9,563 bases of DNA from WRIS01 sp050945135 (GCA_050945135.1 JBMNSJ010000058.1:1-9563), one strand, 5' to 3'. Shown: positions 1 to 7,027, numbered from the stretch's first letter. A program made the numbers and translations. The notes: a model not told the origin generated them from the sequence alone.

Positions 1-136
1 CATTTTTTCCGAGTAACCTGTTGGTGGACATCAACAGAAAGACCCCATTTCTGAGGTCTTATCTGCAACTATTCAGTTTTTCATCAACACATTTTTTCCT
101 ATAGCCCCATATTGAACTTACATACACCTGGGCAAC

Positions 137-168
137 AAAAAAACCCGCCACCCTTTCGGGTAGCGGGT
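137..168 (-). terminator. Intrinsic terminator of the MFS transporter gene
   Basis: Read on the minus strand this is a GC-rich stem (ACCCGCTACCC / GGGTGGCGGGT, one G-U wobble) closed by a GAAA tetraloop and followed directly by seven T residues (137-143). It lies about 45 bases past the MFS stop codon, so it ends that transcription unit. On the plus strand there is no U-tract after the stem, so it acts in one direction only. Confidence 0.93.
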
Positions 169-214
169 CTGTTTCTCACCTAATGAAACGTCGTTATGTA
201 GGTCCAGCTATGAA

Positions 215-1531
215 CTATAACTTCTCGAGGTAGTGTTTCTTACCAGCATAGTATGCAACGTTGAAGCCAAGATAAATGATAACGATACTAGCAAGACCAA
301 CGATGAAGAACGGAGGCCAGCCGAGGTTTTGGTAAATAAGTGCGAGACCAGATGCTGCAAACGCACCAACCAAGTTAACGGGAATCAAGACTACAGAGTA
401 AATGCGGTCGTAGTCCTTACTACCGAAGATAAGGCGGGTAACATAAGGAAGCAACGTGGTAACGAAGGGGTAAATCAAGCCGTACAGCAAACCACCAGCG
501 AAGCAGATAGGTAAGATTACCATTTCTCCACCGATCCAGATGCCGCACATGCCCAAGAATCCGCCAACGCAGCCTACAACCAGTGCCAACTGAATCGATT
601 TTGACTCAAGAGCACCGATGAGAACTTTACCACCAGCCATACCGACCATGGTGAACGCTTCGAGAGTACCGGACATGATCATCAATTCCCCGATCATCTC
701 CATTGTCTCGCGGTCAATAGCCACGTAAGACTGATAGAACGTGGTGAAGTGTTGTGGGTAAATACCACCGATGTTCGCCATACAACCAGCGAAGACCAAT
801 GCGTAGAAATACCAACGGGTGTAAGCGGTCTTAGCAGGAACACCAGGAAGATCGATGTTACCATGCTCATCAACCTCTGCCTCGAAGTCGAGGTCTTCAC
901 CGTAAGCTTTCAGTCCAACATCTTCAGGATGCGAACGAATGCCGAAGAGAGTGAATGGAACGCTCAGGCAGAACGCGATGATGCCGATGACGAGATAAAC
1001 ATCACGCCATCCGGACAGGTCTGGACCAAGCAAGAACTGACCGAGGATGTTGAGAACAGCACCACCGATACCAGTCATTGCGTAAGAAAGACCAATAACA
1101 AGTCCGAGCTTTTTCTTATACCAACGATTAAGAAGACCAGCAATCATCAGCCAGAGAAGAGTAACTTCTCCAAAGCCCATCAAAACGCCAGACACATACC
1201 ATTGCCAAAGCATGGTGTACTGTGACATAGCAGCAAATCCGATACTCGTACAGCAAGCAGCAATTGTGCAGATGATGCGCATATCGAATTTCTTCAGCAA
1301 CCAGCCAACGGGTGCCGAGAAAATAACTTCTCCAAGATAGAGAAGCGTCATATAGAATGAAACGTTAAAAACCTCAACGCCAAGGTAAGCAGCTACCGGA
1401 CGATAGCACAGACCTGGAACGCTGAAGGCTGCAGCTCCGCAACCAAAGGTGCAGAAGATGCAAGTCAGAACTACCATCACATGGCGTCCTGTTAATTTTT
1501 GTACTCCAGTTTTATCTAATGCAGCACTCAT
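215..1531 (-). CDS. MFS (major facilitator) transporter, probable organic-acid carrier
   Basis: A 438-residue, very hydrophobic protein with about 12 predicted membrane helices in two halves. They are separated by a hydrophilic central loop (about residues 199-238) that starts with RSHPEDVGL, a pattern common after helix 6 in this superfamily. The helix 2-3 loop carries a motif-A-like GWLLKKFDMR (76-85), with a degenerate second copy near GKVLIGALESK (301-311); NRWYKKK (135-141) marks the helix 4-5 loop. The start is firm: AAAGGAGGA lies nine bases before the ATG. The inferred role is uptake, or substrate/product exchange, of the acid handled by the neighbouring acyl-CoA enzymes, in the place that CaiT (a BCCT carrier) takes in the carnitine operon. 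The substrate is unknown. It lies downstream of a small membrane protein on the same strand but appears to have its own promoter in the 176-bp gap. Confidence 0.93.
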   Translation of the reverse strand: MSAALDKTGVQKLTGRHVMVVLTCIFCTFGCGAAAFSVPGLCYRPVAAYLGVEVFNVSFYMTLLYLGEVIFSAPVGWLLKKFDMRIICTIAACCTSIGFAAMSQYTMLWQWYVSGVLMGFGEVTLLWLMIAGLLNRWYKKKLGLVIGLSYAMTGIGGAVLNILGQFLLGPDLSGWRDVYLVIGIIAFCLSVPFTLFGIRSHPEDVGLKAYGEDLDFEAEVDEHGNIDLPGVPAKTAYTRWYFYALVFAGCMANIGGIYPQHFTTFYQSYVAIDRETMEMIGELMIMSGTLEAFTMVGMAGGKVLIGALESKSIQLALVVGCVGGFLGMCGIWIGGEMVILPICFAGGLLYGLIYPFVTTLLPYVTRLIFGSKDYDRIYSVVLIPVNLVGAFAASGLALIYQNLGWPPFFIVGLASIVIIYLGFNVAYYAGKKHYLEKL

Positions 1532-1636
1532 AATTTCTTATCCTCCTTTGAACCTGTCATGTTTCTCCTCTCTTGTTTCATAGCCTTACATTTAGGTGAG
1601 TGGACCAAAAGGCACACATAACGATAAAAGTATGGA

Positions 1637-1668
1637 ATGTTATGGCAATCTAAGTAATGGACAATTTG
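1637..1668 (-). promoter_or_regulatory. Candidate promoter of the MFS gene, with shared CAAATTGTCC element
   Basis: On the minus strand TTGTCC (1664-1659) is followed after 16 bases by TAACAT (1642-1637). The same arrangement, TTGTCC-N16-TATCAT, precedes the CoA-transferase gene at 3821-3848. The twelve bases at 1657-1668 recur exactly at 7061-7072, upstream of the crotonase gene in the same orientation relative to the gene. It would give the MFS gene a promoter independent of the small membrane protein, with a leader of about 100 nt. The match to sigma-70 consensus is moderate, so this could be an operator rather than a -35 box. Confidence 0.45.
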
Positions 1669-1707
1669 TATAAATTGATGGTTTTCTCGTGAACTTCTTT
1701 TGCTTGC

Positions 1708-1935
1708 TTAGTTGCCGTGAATTTTGCGATCTTCAAGGTTTGCCCTTATCAAGAAGTAGAAAAAGGCTCCGTAGCCTGTTACACCTACCGCAATACAGGC
1801 CTCCGTTGGCGCCCCAAAAAAGATACAAAAGACAAGTATCAGGAGAACTACGGGATTGATATAGAGCGCTATTCTTCGAAAGCGATTTATCGGCATCCTC
1901 TTGATTCTTTTTTCCTTAGCACCTTGATTTTCCAT
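1708..1935 (-). CDS. Small two-helix membrane protein, possible MFS partner
   Basis: A 75-residue protein of no recognised family. The first 21 residues are hydrophilic and strongly basic (eight Lys/Arg). They are followed by two hydrophobic helices at about 22-41 and 46-64, joined by a very short GAPTE turn, and a short basic tail. By the positive-inside rule both ends should face the cytoplasm, giving a hairpin in the membrane. The start is an ATG with AGAAGGG eight bases upstream, and a TATAAT box lies about 60 bases further up. It precedes the MFS gene on the same strand by 176 bp. Small hydrophobic subunits are known beside some solute carriers (for example the small subunits of TRAP and sodium/solute symporter systems), but that role here is inference. 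The plus-strand reading frame over the same bases has no ribosome binding site and no membrane or domain pattern. Confidence 0.75.
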   Translation of the reverse strand: MENQGAKEKRIKRMPINRFRRIALYINPVVLLILVFCIFFGAPTEACIAVGVTGYGAFFYFLIRANLEDRKIHGN

Positions 1936-1985
1936 AGCTAAGCCCTTCTGTTGAAAATTCCAGAGACTTCTTTCAAAGCCTCCTG

Positions 1986-2022
1986 ATACCTCATTATAGG
2001 TGACGCTCTTCTACATTAATAC
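1986..2022 (-). promoter_or_regulatory. Candidate promoter of the small membrane protein gene
   Basis: A perfect TATAAT reads on the minus strand at 1998-1993, which would place transcription start near 1986 and give a leader of about 50 nt to the ATG at 1935. The -35 region (TATTAA, about 2016-2021) is a poor match, so the promoter may need an activator. Palindromes just upstream (2053-2060, 2090-2099) could bind one. Confidence 0.5.
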
Positions 2023-2295
2023 TGATACCCATTACGCAATTCAGCGAATTTGGGTATACCAATCGGGAAAACGACGACCATTAGTTTAGAGATTAATCTG
2101 ATACATGTTTTACGCAGATTTGTTCCTGTATGCCATTTCTTGACAGGAATTCGAAGTCTTACCGGGAAATCCTTTCCGCGCTTCTAAGCGCTAACGAACC
2201 TTCCCTCTTAAGCTACATTGTACGGAAATAAAACTCTTTATAATCGTGCAAGGTAGATTAATCAGATGCCCTCAACATGAACCAAATTCTATCAT

Positions 2296-2316
2296 AGTTC
2301 CCCCGAAAGGGAAACT
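2296..2316 (-). other. Hairpin downstream of the acyl-CoA dehydrogenase gene
   Basis: Arms AGTTCCCC (2296-2303) and GGGAAACT (2309-2316) form an 8-bp stem (one G-U pair on the minus strand) with a 5-base loop, 50 bases past the dehydrogenase stop. Neither strand has a T-tract after it, so it is not a standard intrinsic terminator. It could be a 3'-end stabilising hairpin. Confidence 0.4.
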
Positions 2317-2365
2317 GCATCATGTTACAGCAATATGCCATCATACCCGATAGGCACGTTTTTTC

Positions 2366-3535
2366 TTATTTTACGAAGTTCGAGTATTTATCCAAAATTA
2401 GTGGTCCTGCAATGTAAACCATTATTTGATCGGTACCTTCTGCGATTTGGTTACCACGGCAATCCTGCCAGATTCTTCCAGTTCGACAATGCTCCGAATA
2501 ACCCATACCGCCAAGGATTTGCATGGCTTTGCTGGTCACCTCTGTAGCTGCCTCAGGGATGTAGCGCTTCATGAGAGCTACGGTAAGTCGCTCACTGGGC
2601 TCCGCTGTATCAATTTCAAGTGCCGCCCGATAAAGCATAGAGCGCATATTGTAGAGCTGTATCTCCATTTCGGTCAGCATTTGCTCGATCTGCTGAAAGC
2701 CTCCTATTTGCTCTCCGAATGCAACTCTCGTATTTGCGTATTCAACCGCGTCCTCCATGGCAGCTTGCGCCATACCCAGAGAAGAGGCACAGGTGAAAAC
2801 ACGTCCGAATTCCAAGAATCTAAATAACTGCCTAAACCCGCCTTGGCGACCCGTCAAGCGATATTCTTCCAATAGCTCAACCTGATCAAAGATAATCGAA
2901 GCAAAAGGAAGCATCGATTGACCAATTTTGCTAATAGGATAAGCGGAGATCCCTGGCAGATTTCGAGGAACTAGCCAAAAAGCCAAGGGCGGATACTTGC
3001 CGGGCTCCTCATTGTCCTTATCAATTGCCGCAACTAAAATATAAGGCGCATACTCTCCGTTATTAACGTAGGTTTTGATTCCGCTGAGAATTATTCGTCC
3101 TTCAGAGGTTTGAGTATACGACTGCATTCCCATCGAATCTGAACCAGCGTTCGGCTCAGATATTGCTAGAGCAAATAACAATCTGCCGGTACGGCGATAG
3201 TCTTCCAATACGGGCTGAAACTCTCCCCCCGCTGCAAACTCTTCAATAATTCGGAGGTTAAATAAGTCATTTTGAAACGGAAGAGTAGAACCAGCGCAAC
3301 GAGAAAGCTCTTCTATGATGAGCGCTTGAGAGAGAAGGGTGAACCCTTTTCCATCTTCGCCATCCATAAGCTCGTTTAAGCCAAAGTATTGATCCACGAA
3401 ACCTTTCGCTGTTTGATCAGGGATGCCTTGATCTTTGCACCATTGCTTAATATTCTCATTAGAAAAGTGCTTCTCGCCAAACTCACGAAATGCTTTAACC
3501 AGACTGATTTGTTTGCTGCTCAGTTTAAAATCCAA
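2366..3535 (-). CDS. Acyl-CoA dehydrogenase family protein (CaiA-like)
   Basis: A 389-residue FAD enzyme of the usual family length. The N-terminal helical domain spans about 1-120. The first family signature AISEPNAGSD is at 124-133. The C-terminal helical domain carries QILGGMGYS (339-347) and IAEGTDQIM (364-372), where Glu366 sits at the position of the catalytic base of medium- and short-chain acyl-CoA dehydrogenases. It should interconvert an acyl-CoA and its 2-enoyl-CoA; in cai- and fld-type pathways the same fold works as a reductase with electrons from an ETF. No ETF genes are present here, so the partner must lie elsewhere. The start is TTG, preceded by AAAAGGGGAG four bases away; no upstream ATG fits. 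Phenylalanine codons are mainly TTT (about 16 TTT to 8 TTC by eye), unlike the TTC-rich CoA-transferase next door. It is divergent from that gene across 369 bp. Confidence 0.92.
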   Translation of the reverse strand: MDFKLSSKQISLVKAFREFGEKHFSNENIKQWCKDQGIPDQTAKGFVDQYFGLNELMDGEDGKGFTLLSQALIIEELSRCAGSTLPFQNDLFNLRIIEEFAAGGEFQPVLEDYRRTGRLLFALAISEPNAGSDSMGMQSYTQTSEGRIILSGIKTYVNNGEYAPYILVAAIDKDNEEPGKYPPLAFWLVPRNLPGISAYPISKIGQSMLPFASIIFDQVELLEEYRLTGRQGGFRQLFRFLEFGRVFTCASSLGMAQAAMEDAVEYANTRVAFGEQIGGFQQIEQMLTEMEIQLYNMRSMLYRAALEIDTAEPSERLTVALMKRYIPEAATEVTSKAMQILGGMGYSEHCRTGRIWQDCRGNQIAEGTDQIMVYIAGPLILDKYSNFVK

Positions 3536-3612
3536 TGTGCTCCCCTTTTTGCTGCTTAAGTTCTCTCAACCATGATAAATAAGTATCCACTAAATCGTAC
3601 CCACAAATCCTG

Positions 3613-3657
3613 AAAAACAGCCGGATTCTTGGCTCTACCGGCTACGATAAAGACCGG
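3613..3657 (-). promoter_or_regulatory. Possible attenuator in the acyl-CoA dehydrogenase leader
   Basis: On the minus strand AGCCGG (3643-3638) pairs perfectly with CCGGCT (3624-3619) across a 13-base loop. The second arm is followed by G and five T residues (3617-3613). This terminator-like hairpin lies about 78 bases before the TTG start, inside the leader if the promoter is further upstream. A third CCGG at 3654-3657 could pair with either arm, since CCGG is self-complementary, giving alternative folds. The start of the transcript is not known, so the role is inference. Confidence 0.4.
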
Positions 3658-3811
3658 AAATGAACTCGATTGTCACCGACGAAATAAGGGTGTTTTGATA
3701 AAACTAAGCCCCTGTTCCTCACTCATATAGGTTCATATGTCCAAAACATAATCCGAGCAGAATGTTCTGATTTAGTGAACTTAGGTGCTCATAAGTCTAT
3801 TTTTAACCACT

Positions 3812-3848
3812 TTGACACAATTGTCCGTAGTTTCATTAAACATATCAT
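3812..3848 (+). promoter_or_regulatory. Promoter region of the CoA-transferase gene
   Basis: Two overlapping readings are possible. TTGACA (3812-3817) is a perfect -35 box but has only a weak ATTAAA 17 bases on. TTGTCC (3821-3826) is followed after 16 bases by TATCAT (3843-3848), a five-of-six -10 match, giving a leader of about 50 nt. The perfect palindrome ACAATTGT (3817-3824) overlaps both and is part of the CAATTGTCC element also seen upstream of the MFS and crotonase genes. An operator at this place would block or recruit polymerase directly. Confidence 0.55.
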
Positions 3849-3904
3849 GCGACTATTTTGGAGTCTGAAAACACTTACTTTAATAGGAAAGGAGAGCTGT
3901 TCGT

Positions 3905-5215
3905 ATGTCAGTGACTGAAAAACTGAATGGCTACGGCCCTCTCAGCGGCGTGAAAATCGTCGAATTGTGCGAGTGGGTAGCAGCACCTGCAACAGTACGT
4001 ATTCTCTCAGAAATGGGTGCGGAGGTTATCAAAGTCGAGCCGCTCCATGGTGATGCACAGCGCACACAAGGACCTGGTTTCGGAATTGACCAGACCCTAG
4101 AAGAGGATCCAACGATCGATCTTAACAACACGAACAAGAATTTCGTATCCCTCAATCTCAAGTCTGAAGAAGGCGCTGAGATTATGCAGAAGCTTCTCTC
4201 TGAGGCTGATATTTTCGTAAACAATCTTCGCGACAAGGCACTTGTAAAGCTCGGAATTGATTACGAAGCCCTCAAAGCTAAGTATCCTAAACTCATTTGG
4301 GCACAAATGCGTGGATACGGCGAGTTTGGTCCTGAAAAAGACACTCCTGGCTATGATGCTGTATGCTGGGCTGCTCGCGGTGGCGTTGCTAACGTTTTCC
4401 GTGAGGATGGAGAGTCTCCCGCTATTCCACCACAGGCATTTGGCGACTACAATGCTGCTTCCGTACTTGCAGGTGGCATACTTGCTGCGCTCTTCAACCG
4501 CACTCGCACCAATAAGGGCGACAAGGTTGTTTGCAATCTGTACGGCGTAGCTATCTGGGGCGGCAACATTGGTATTATGGGTACTCAGTTCGGTGCTCCT
4601 TATCCAAAATCGCGTAAAGCAGTTCCCAACCCCTTCAACAATACTTACAAGACCAAAGACGACAAGTGGATGCTCATCTGCATGCCTCAGTACGATAAGT
4701 ACTACAACATGATGATGGAAATCACCGGCAACGAAGATCATAAAGATGAAGCAGACACCTGCAACCTTTCTGCCCTTAAAGCATCTGGCAAGCAGCCTGA
4801 GGTTATTTCTTGGCTCGAGAAATCTTTCATTACTAAAGATTTCGAAGAGTGGGATAAGATTCTTTACGACAACGAAGTACCTCATCAGAAGTGCTTCCGT
4901 TATACCGACATCATCAAAGACGAAGAAGCTTACCTCAACGACTCACTTCGCTGGGTTGAGTATGACAACTTCGGCAAAAAGTGCCTACCTATGTCACCAC
5001 TTCGTTTCAACGATTATGGCGATCCTCCGGTAATCCTGTCCAAGCCTATCGGTTATCACACCGAAGAGTTTGTTAAGGGTCTTGGCTACAGCGACGATCA
5101 AATCAAAGAGATGGAAGAAAAAGATGCCATCAAGTGCTGGCATGGAGAAGAGCGTCCTGACGTTATCTTCAAGTCAGAGCGCCAACTTTCTGGAGATGCA
5201 GACTGCAACTGGTAG
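3905..5215 (+). CDS. Family III CoA-transferase (CaiB/BaiF/FldA-like)
   Basis: A 436-residue soluble enzyme. The N-terminal Rossmann-like part opens with GVKIVELCEW (15-24) and continues into RILSEMGAEVIKVEP (32-46) and GDAQR (49-53), the classic family start. GYDAVCWAARGG (149-160) and REDG...FGDYN follow; Asp168 aligns with the catalytic Asp169 of formyl-CoA transferase, which carries the aspartyl-CoA anhydride. The family moves CoA between carboxylic acids, here probably from product acyl-CoA to incoming substrate, saving ATP after priming by the ligase at 7709. The start is clear: AAAGGAG ten bases before the ATG. Codon use is strongly biased (Phe about 13 TTC to 3 TTT by eye), suggesting high expression. 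It stands alone on the plus strand between its own promoter and a strong terminator. The exact acid pair cannot be told from sequence. Confidence 0.94.
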   Translation: MSVTEKLNGYGPLSGVKIVELCEWVAAPATVRILSEMGAEVIKVEPLHGDAQRTQGPGFGIDQTLEEDPTIDLNNTNKNFVSLNLKSEEGAEIMQKLLSEADIFVNNLRDKALVKLGIDYEALKAKYPKLIWAQMRGYGEFGPEKDTPGYDAVCWAARGGVANVFREDGESPAIPPQAFGDYNAASVLAGGILAALFNRTRTNKGDKVVCNLYGVAIWGGNIGIMGTQFGAPYPKSRKAVPNPFNNTYKTKDDKWMLICMPQYDKYYNMMMEITGNEDHKDEADTCNLSALKASGKQPEVISWLEKSFITKDFEEWDKILYDNEVPHQKCFRYTDIIKDEEAYLNDSLRWVEYDNFGKKCLPMSPLRFNDYGDPPVILSKPIGYHTEEFVKGLGYSDDQIKEMEEKDAIKCWHGEERPDVIFKSERQLSGDADCNW

Positions 5216-5244
5216 TTCCTGCAATTCGAGAGTTACACTTCACT

Positions 5245-5280
5245 AAAAAAAGAAGCCGTCAAATACGACGGCTTCTTTTT
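5245..5280. terminator. Bidirectional intrinsic terminator
   Basis: A perfect 14-bp stem (AAAAAGAAGCCGTC at 5247-5260 and its complement at 5267-5280) encloses a six-base AAATAC loop. T5 ends the plus side, and the A7 at 5245-5251 gives a T-tract on the minus side. It lies between the convergent CoA-transferase (stop 5215) and flavoprotein (stop 5331) genes and should serve both. Confidence 0.93.
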
Positions 5281-5330
5281 ATGAGTAGCAACATAGCTTA
5301 GCTGCCTAGTTCTTTTCAATGAACAGCGAA

Positions 5331-5948
5331 TTAAGCCAGCTTATTGATTAAATCTACCATATCTTTTCCGAGCTGTTCGGCCATCTTAACAGCAATTACA
5401 TCCTCGGTAATGCTTCTTCTCCACTGGATGCGTCCATCTTCTCTAAATCCAGCAAAGGTTGATCCCGTGACACCCGTACCAAGAACTGGACCTTCGGGAC
5501 GCGGATGAACGATAAGCATCTCCTGCGTTACAAACCAGCGCTCAAGTACGTCTAAAGTTGGTTCAAGACCCGTATTGCATAAGCCAGCAACGGTGACAAT
5601 GCCCCCCACCTTACCTTTTAGCTGGTTTTCAACCATATGAAGAAACCGCGTACGATCAAAAAACGTCTTCATGCGCGCGGTAACATTTGAGAAATAGTCA
5701 GGTGAGCCCAAAATGATACCATCGGCATCGAGCATTTTTTCAACAATACCCTGCATATCATCCTCAACTGTACAGGTTTTATTCATGAGACACTTATTAC
5801 AAGCGATGCAATAATTCACTTCGTAGTCAGGCAACTCAATCAATTCAGTTTCGGCACCTTTTGCCTTCGCTTCATCAAGAGCGATATTCAACAAATCTGC
5901 CGTGCACTTTCCTTTACGGTGGCTTCCATTAATGGCGAGAATCCTCAC
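5331..5948 (-). CDS. Flavodoxin-fold NAD(P)H oxidoreductase with iron-sulfur flavoprotein cysteine motif
   Basis: A 205-residue protein of the NADPH-dependent FMN reductase / iron-sulfur flavoprotein type. The FMN phosphate loop GSHRKGKC is at about 8-15, and GSPDYFSNVTARMKTFFDR (81-99) supplies the second flavin-binding loop and helix. Four cysteines (47, 50, 53, 59) make C-x2-C-x2-C-x5-C, the compact motif that holds a 4Fe-4S cluster in archaeal iron-sulfur flavoproteins; VEDDM follows it as is usual. The GTG at 5948 is chosen because GAGGAGG lies seven bases before it. An in-frame TTG at 5963 would translate the ribosome binding site itself and is unlikely. It has its own promoter and sits downstream of the crotonase terminator. 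It may pass electrons to the pathway or handle redox stress; no substrate can be assigned. Confidence 0.88.
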   Translation of the reverse strand: MRILAINGSHRKGKCTADLLNIALDEAKAKGAETELIELPDYEVNYCIACNKCLMNKTCTVEDDMQGIVEKMLDADGIILGSPDYFSNVTARMKTFFDRTRFLHMVENQLKGKVGGIVTVAGLCNTGLEPTLDVLERWFVTQEMLIVHPRPEGPVLGTGVTGSTFAGFREDGRIQWRRSITEDVIAVKMAEQLGKDMVDLINKLA

Positions 5949-5969
5949 GATAGTCCTCCTCAAAATAGA

Positions 5970-6009
5970 CCTACGGTAGTAGGCCCGGCTCGTCTTGCGC
6001 AGTATTATA
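5970..6009 (-). promoter_or_regulatory. Promoter of the flavoprotein gene with leader inverted repeat
   Basis: A perfect TATAAT reads on the minus strand at 6009-6004, directly behind the terminator of the upstream crotonase gene. The -35 would fall inside that terminator stem (TTCGGT, weak). Between the -10 and the ribosome binding site is a perfect inverted repeat CCTAC-GGTA-GTAGG (5970-5983), placed where a repressor site or a leader hairpin would be expected. Confidence 0.55.
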
Positions 6010-6010
6010 C

Positions 6011-6044
6011 AAAAAAGCCCCTACACACCGAAATGCATAGGGGC
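6011..6044 (-). terminator. Intrinsic terminator of the crotonase-family gene
   Basis: On the minus strand GCCCCTA (6044-6038) pairs with TAGGGGC (6023-6017), followed by six T residues (6016-6011). It is 26 bases past the crotonase stop codon and points the right way. The plus strand has A residues after the stem and would not terminate. Confidence 0.92.
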
Positions 6045-6069
6045 AAAAAAGCTAAATCAGATTTAGTTC

Positions 6070-6948
6070 TTACATGTTGTAGAACTTGTACTTGTCTGGG
6101 TTAGCTTTTACATCCTCTTTGTTCTTTGGGTTCATCTTGAGCGTACCCATGATACCGTCGTTGGTGTTAGAAGCGAGGACCTGGTTGCGGTTCTCCATCT
6201 TAACAACGTTCTCGAAGCTAGTTCCGTCAAGAGATGCCTGCAGACATTCTTTGGTAAGACGAAGACCGAATGGAGCGGTGTTCTTGCACATTTGCTCTGC
6301 GAAAGCCACTGCCTCCTCAAGAACATCGTCATCTGCAACAACTTTGTTAGCAAAGCCCCACTCAAGAAGCTGCTCGGCGCCAAAGCGGTTGGGGTTCATG
6401 AGAATCTCGCATGCGCGAGCATATCCAACAATCTTTGGAAGGAAGAAAGATCCACCCATGTCGGTTCCGGTGTAACCAATGCTTAGGTAACCAGCGTTCA
6501 TCTTGAAAGACTCACCGAGGATACGCATGTCGCAAGCACAAGAAATTGAAAGACCGCCACCTACAGCATAGCCCTTAAGAGCACCGATGATAGGTTGCTC
6601 GCAACGACGCATGTTGACGATTTGATCAGAGCACATACGCTGCATGATATAGAAGTCACGCTGGATGCGACCCATATCCTCAGGAGGATCGAGTGCAAGG
6701 TCATTCAGGTTAAAGCCGGCACAGAAAGAAGGACCTTCACCAGTTAAGATGATGACGCGGCAATCTTTGTCCATGCGTACTTTAATCAAAAAGTCGTTGT
6801 ACTCAGCCATTTGTGCATAAGACATTGCGTTGAGATTTTTCGCATCGTCAAAAGAACAAATGAAAACTGGTCCCCTCTTTTCAATCTTCAGCATTTCATA
6901 GTCATAAGTAAACTCTGGTAAGTGATAACTCTCTTGATATACACTCAT
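6070..6948 (-). CDS. Enoyl-CoA hydratase/isomerase (crotonase) family protein with atypical active site
   Basis: A 292-residue crotonase-fold protein, slightly longer than the usual 260. The oxyanion-hole pair is present: SFCAGFNL (74-81) and GYAVGGGLSIS (126-136). The two glutamates that define enoyl-CoA hydratases (Glu144 and Glu164 in rat crotonase) align with Ser134 and Tyr154. Asp163, in GTDMGG, aligns with the Asp204 of dienoyl-CoA isomerase. The fold and CoA binding are secure; hydration is not, and isomerase or another acyl-CoA chemistry is possible. The ATG at 6948 is preferred because AAAGGGG ends ten bases before it; the ATG at 6957 (three residues longer) would leave only one base. 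In context it should act on the enoyl-CoA linked to the dehydrogenase at 2366-3535. It has its own promoter region and terminator. Confidence 0.92.
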   Translation of the reverse strand: MSVYQESYHLPEFTYDYEMLKIEKRGPVFICSFDDAKNLNAMSYAQMAEYNDFLIKVRMDKDCRVIILTGEGPSFCAGFNLNDLALDPPEDMGRIQRDFYIMQRMCSDQIVNMRRCEQPIIGALKGYAVGGGLSISCACDMRILGESFKMNAGYLSIGYTGTDMGGSFFLPKIVGYARACEILMNPNRFGAEQLLEWGFANKVVADDDVLEEAVAFAEQMCKNTAPFGLRLTKECLQASLDGTSFENVVKMENRNQVLASNTNDGIMGTLKMNPKNKEDVKANPDKYKFYNM

Positions 6949-7027
6949 TAGTTCCATGCCCCTTTCACTTAATACCTCACATTTGTATTGAACTTATCCA
7001 CAAAAACGCTAGTTCTTGCGCATCTGG

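Larger units (their letters stand above)
1936..2365. other. Gene-free regulatory gap with a cluster of small palindromes
   Basis: No convincing coding frame lies here. It holds several short inverted repeats: GGTATACC (2053-2060); AGATTAATCT (2090-2099); TTCCTGT/ACAGGAA arms at 2123-2129 and 2143-2149; GCGCTT/AAGCGC at 2178-2183 and 2186-2191; and GATTAATC (2256-2263). AGATTAATC(T/A)GAT occurs twice, at 2090-2102 and 2255-2267. A plus-strand TATAAT is at 2239-2244 with a weak TTGTAC 15 bases upstream, but no gene follows it. The acyl-CoA dehydrogenase transcript enters this region from the right and no U-tract terminator was found for it. Confidence 0.5.

Noticed and set aside
1..99. Short repeats CATTTTTTCC (1-10, 90-99) and CATCAACA (29-36, 82-89), and an AAGACC/GGTCTT inverted repeat (39-60)
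   Set aside because: The repeats are low-complexity and short enough to be chance, the stem has no T-tract, and the left context is cut off.
749..1225. A 158-codon plus-strand frame antisense to the MFS gene
   Set aside because: It is the shadow of hydrophobic MFS codons; the product is hydrophilic and low in pattern, with no ribosome site.
4097..4885. A 262-codon open frame antisense to the CoA-transferase gene
   Set aside because: It lies wholly inside a clear family III CoA-transferase, shows no domain pattern, and arises from the biased codons of the real gene.
6994..7002. A perfect DnaA box, TTATCCACA
   Set aside because: A single copy with no cluster, no AT-rich unwinding element and no replication genes; not evidence of an origin.
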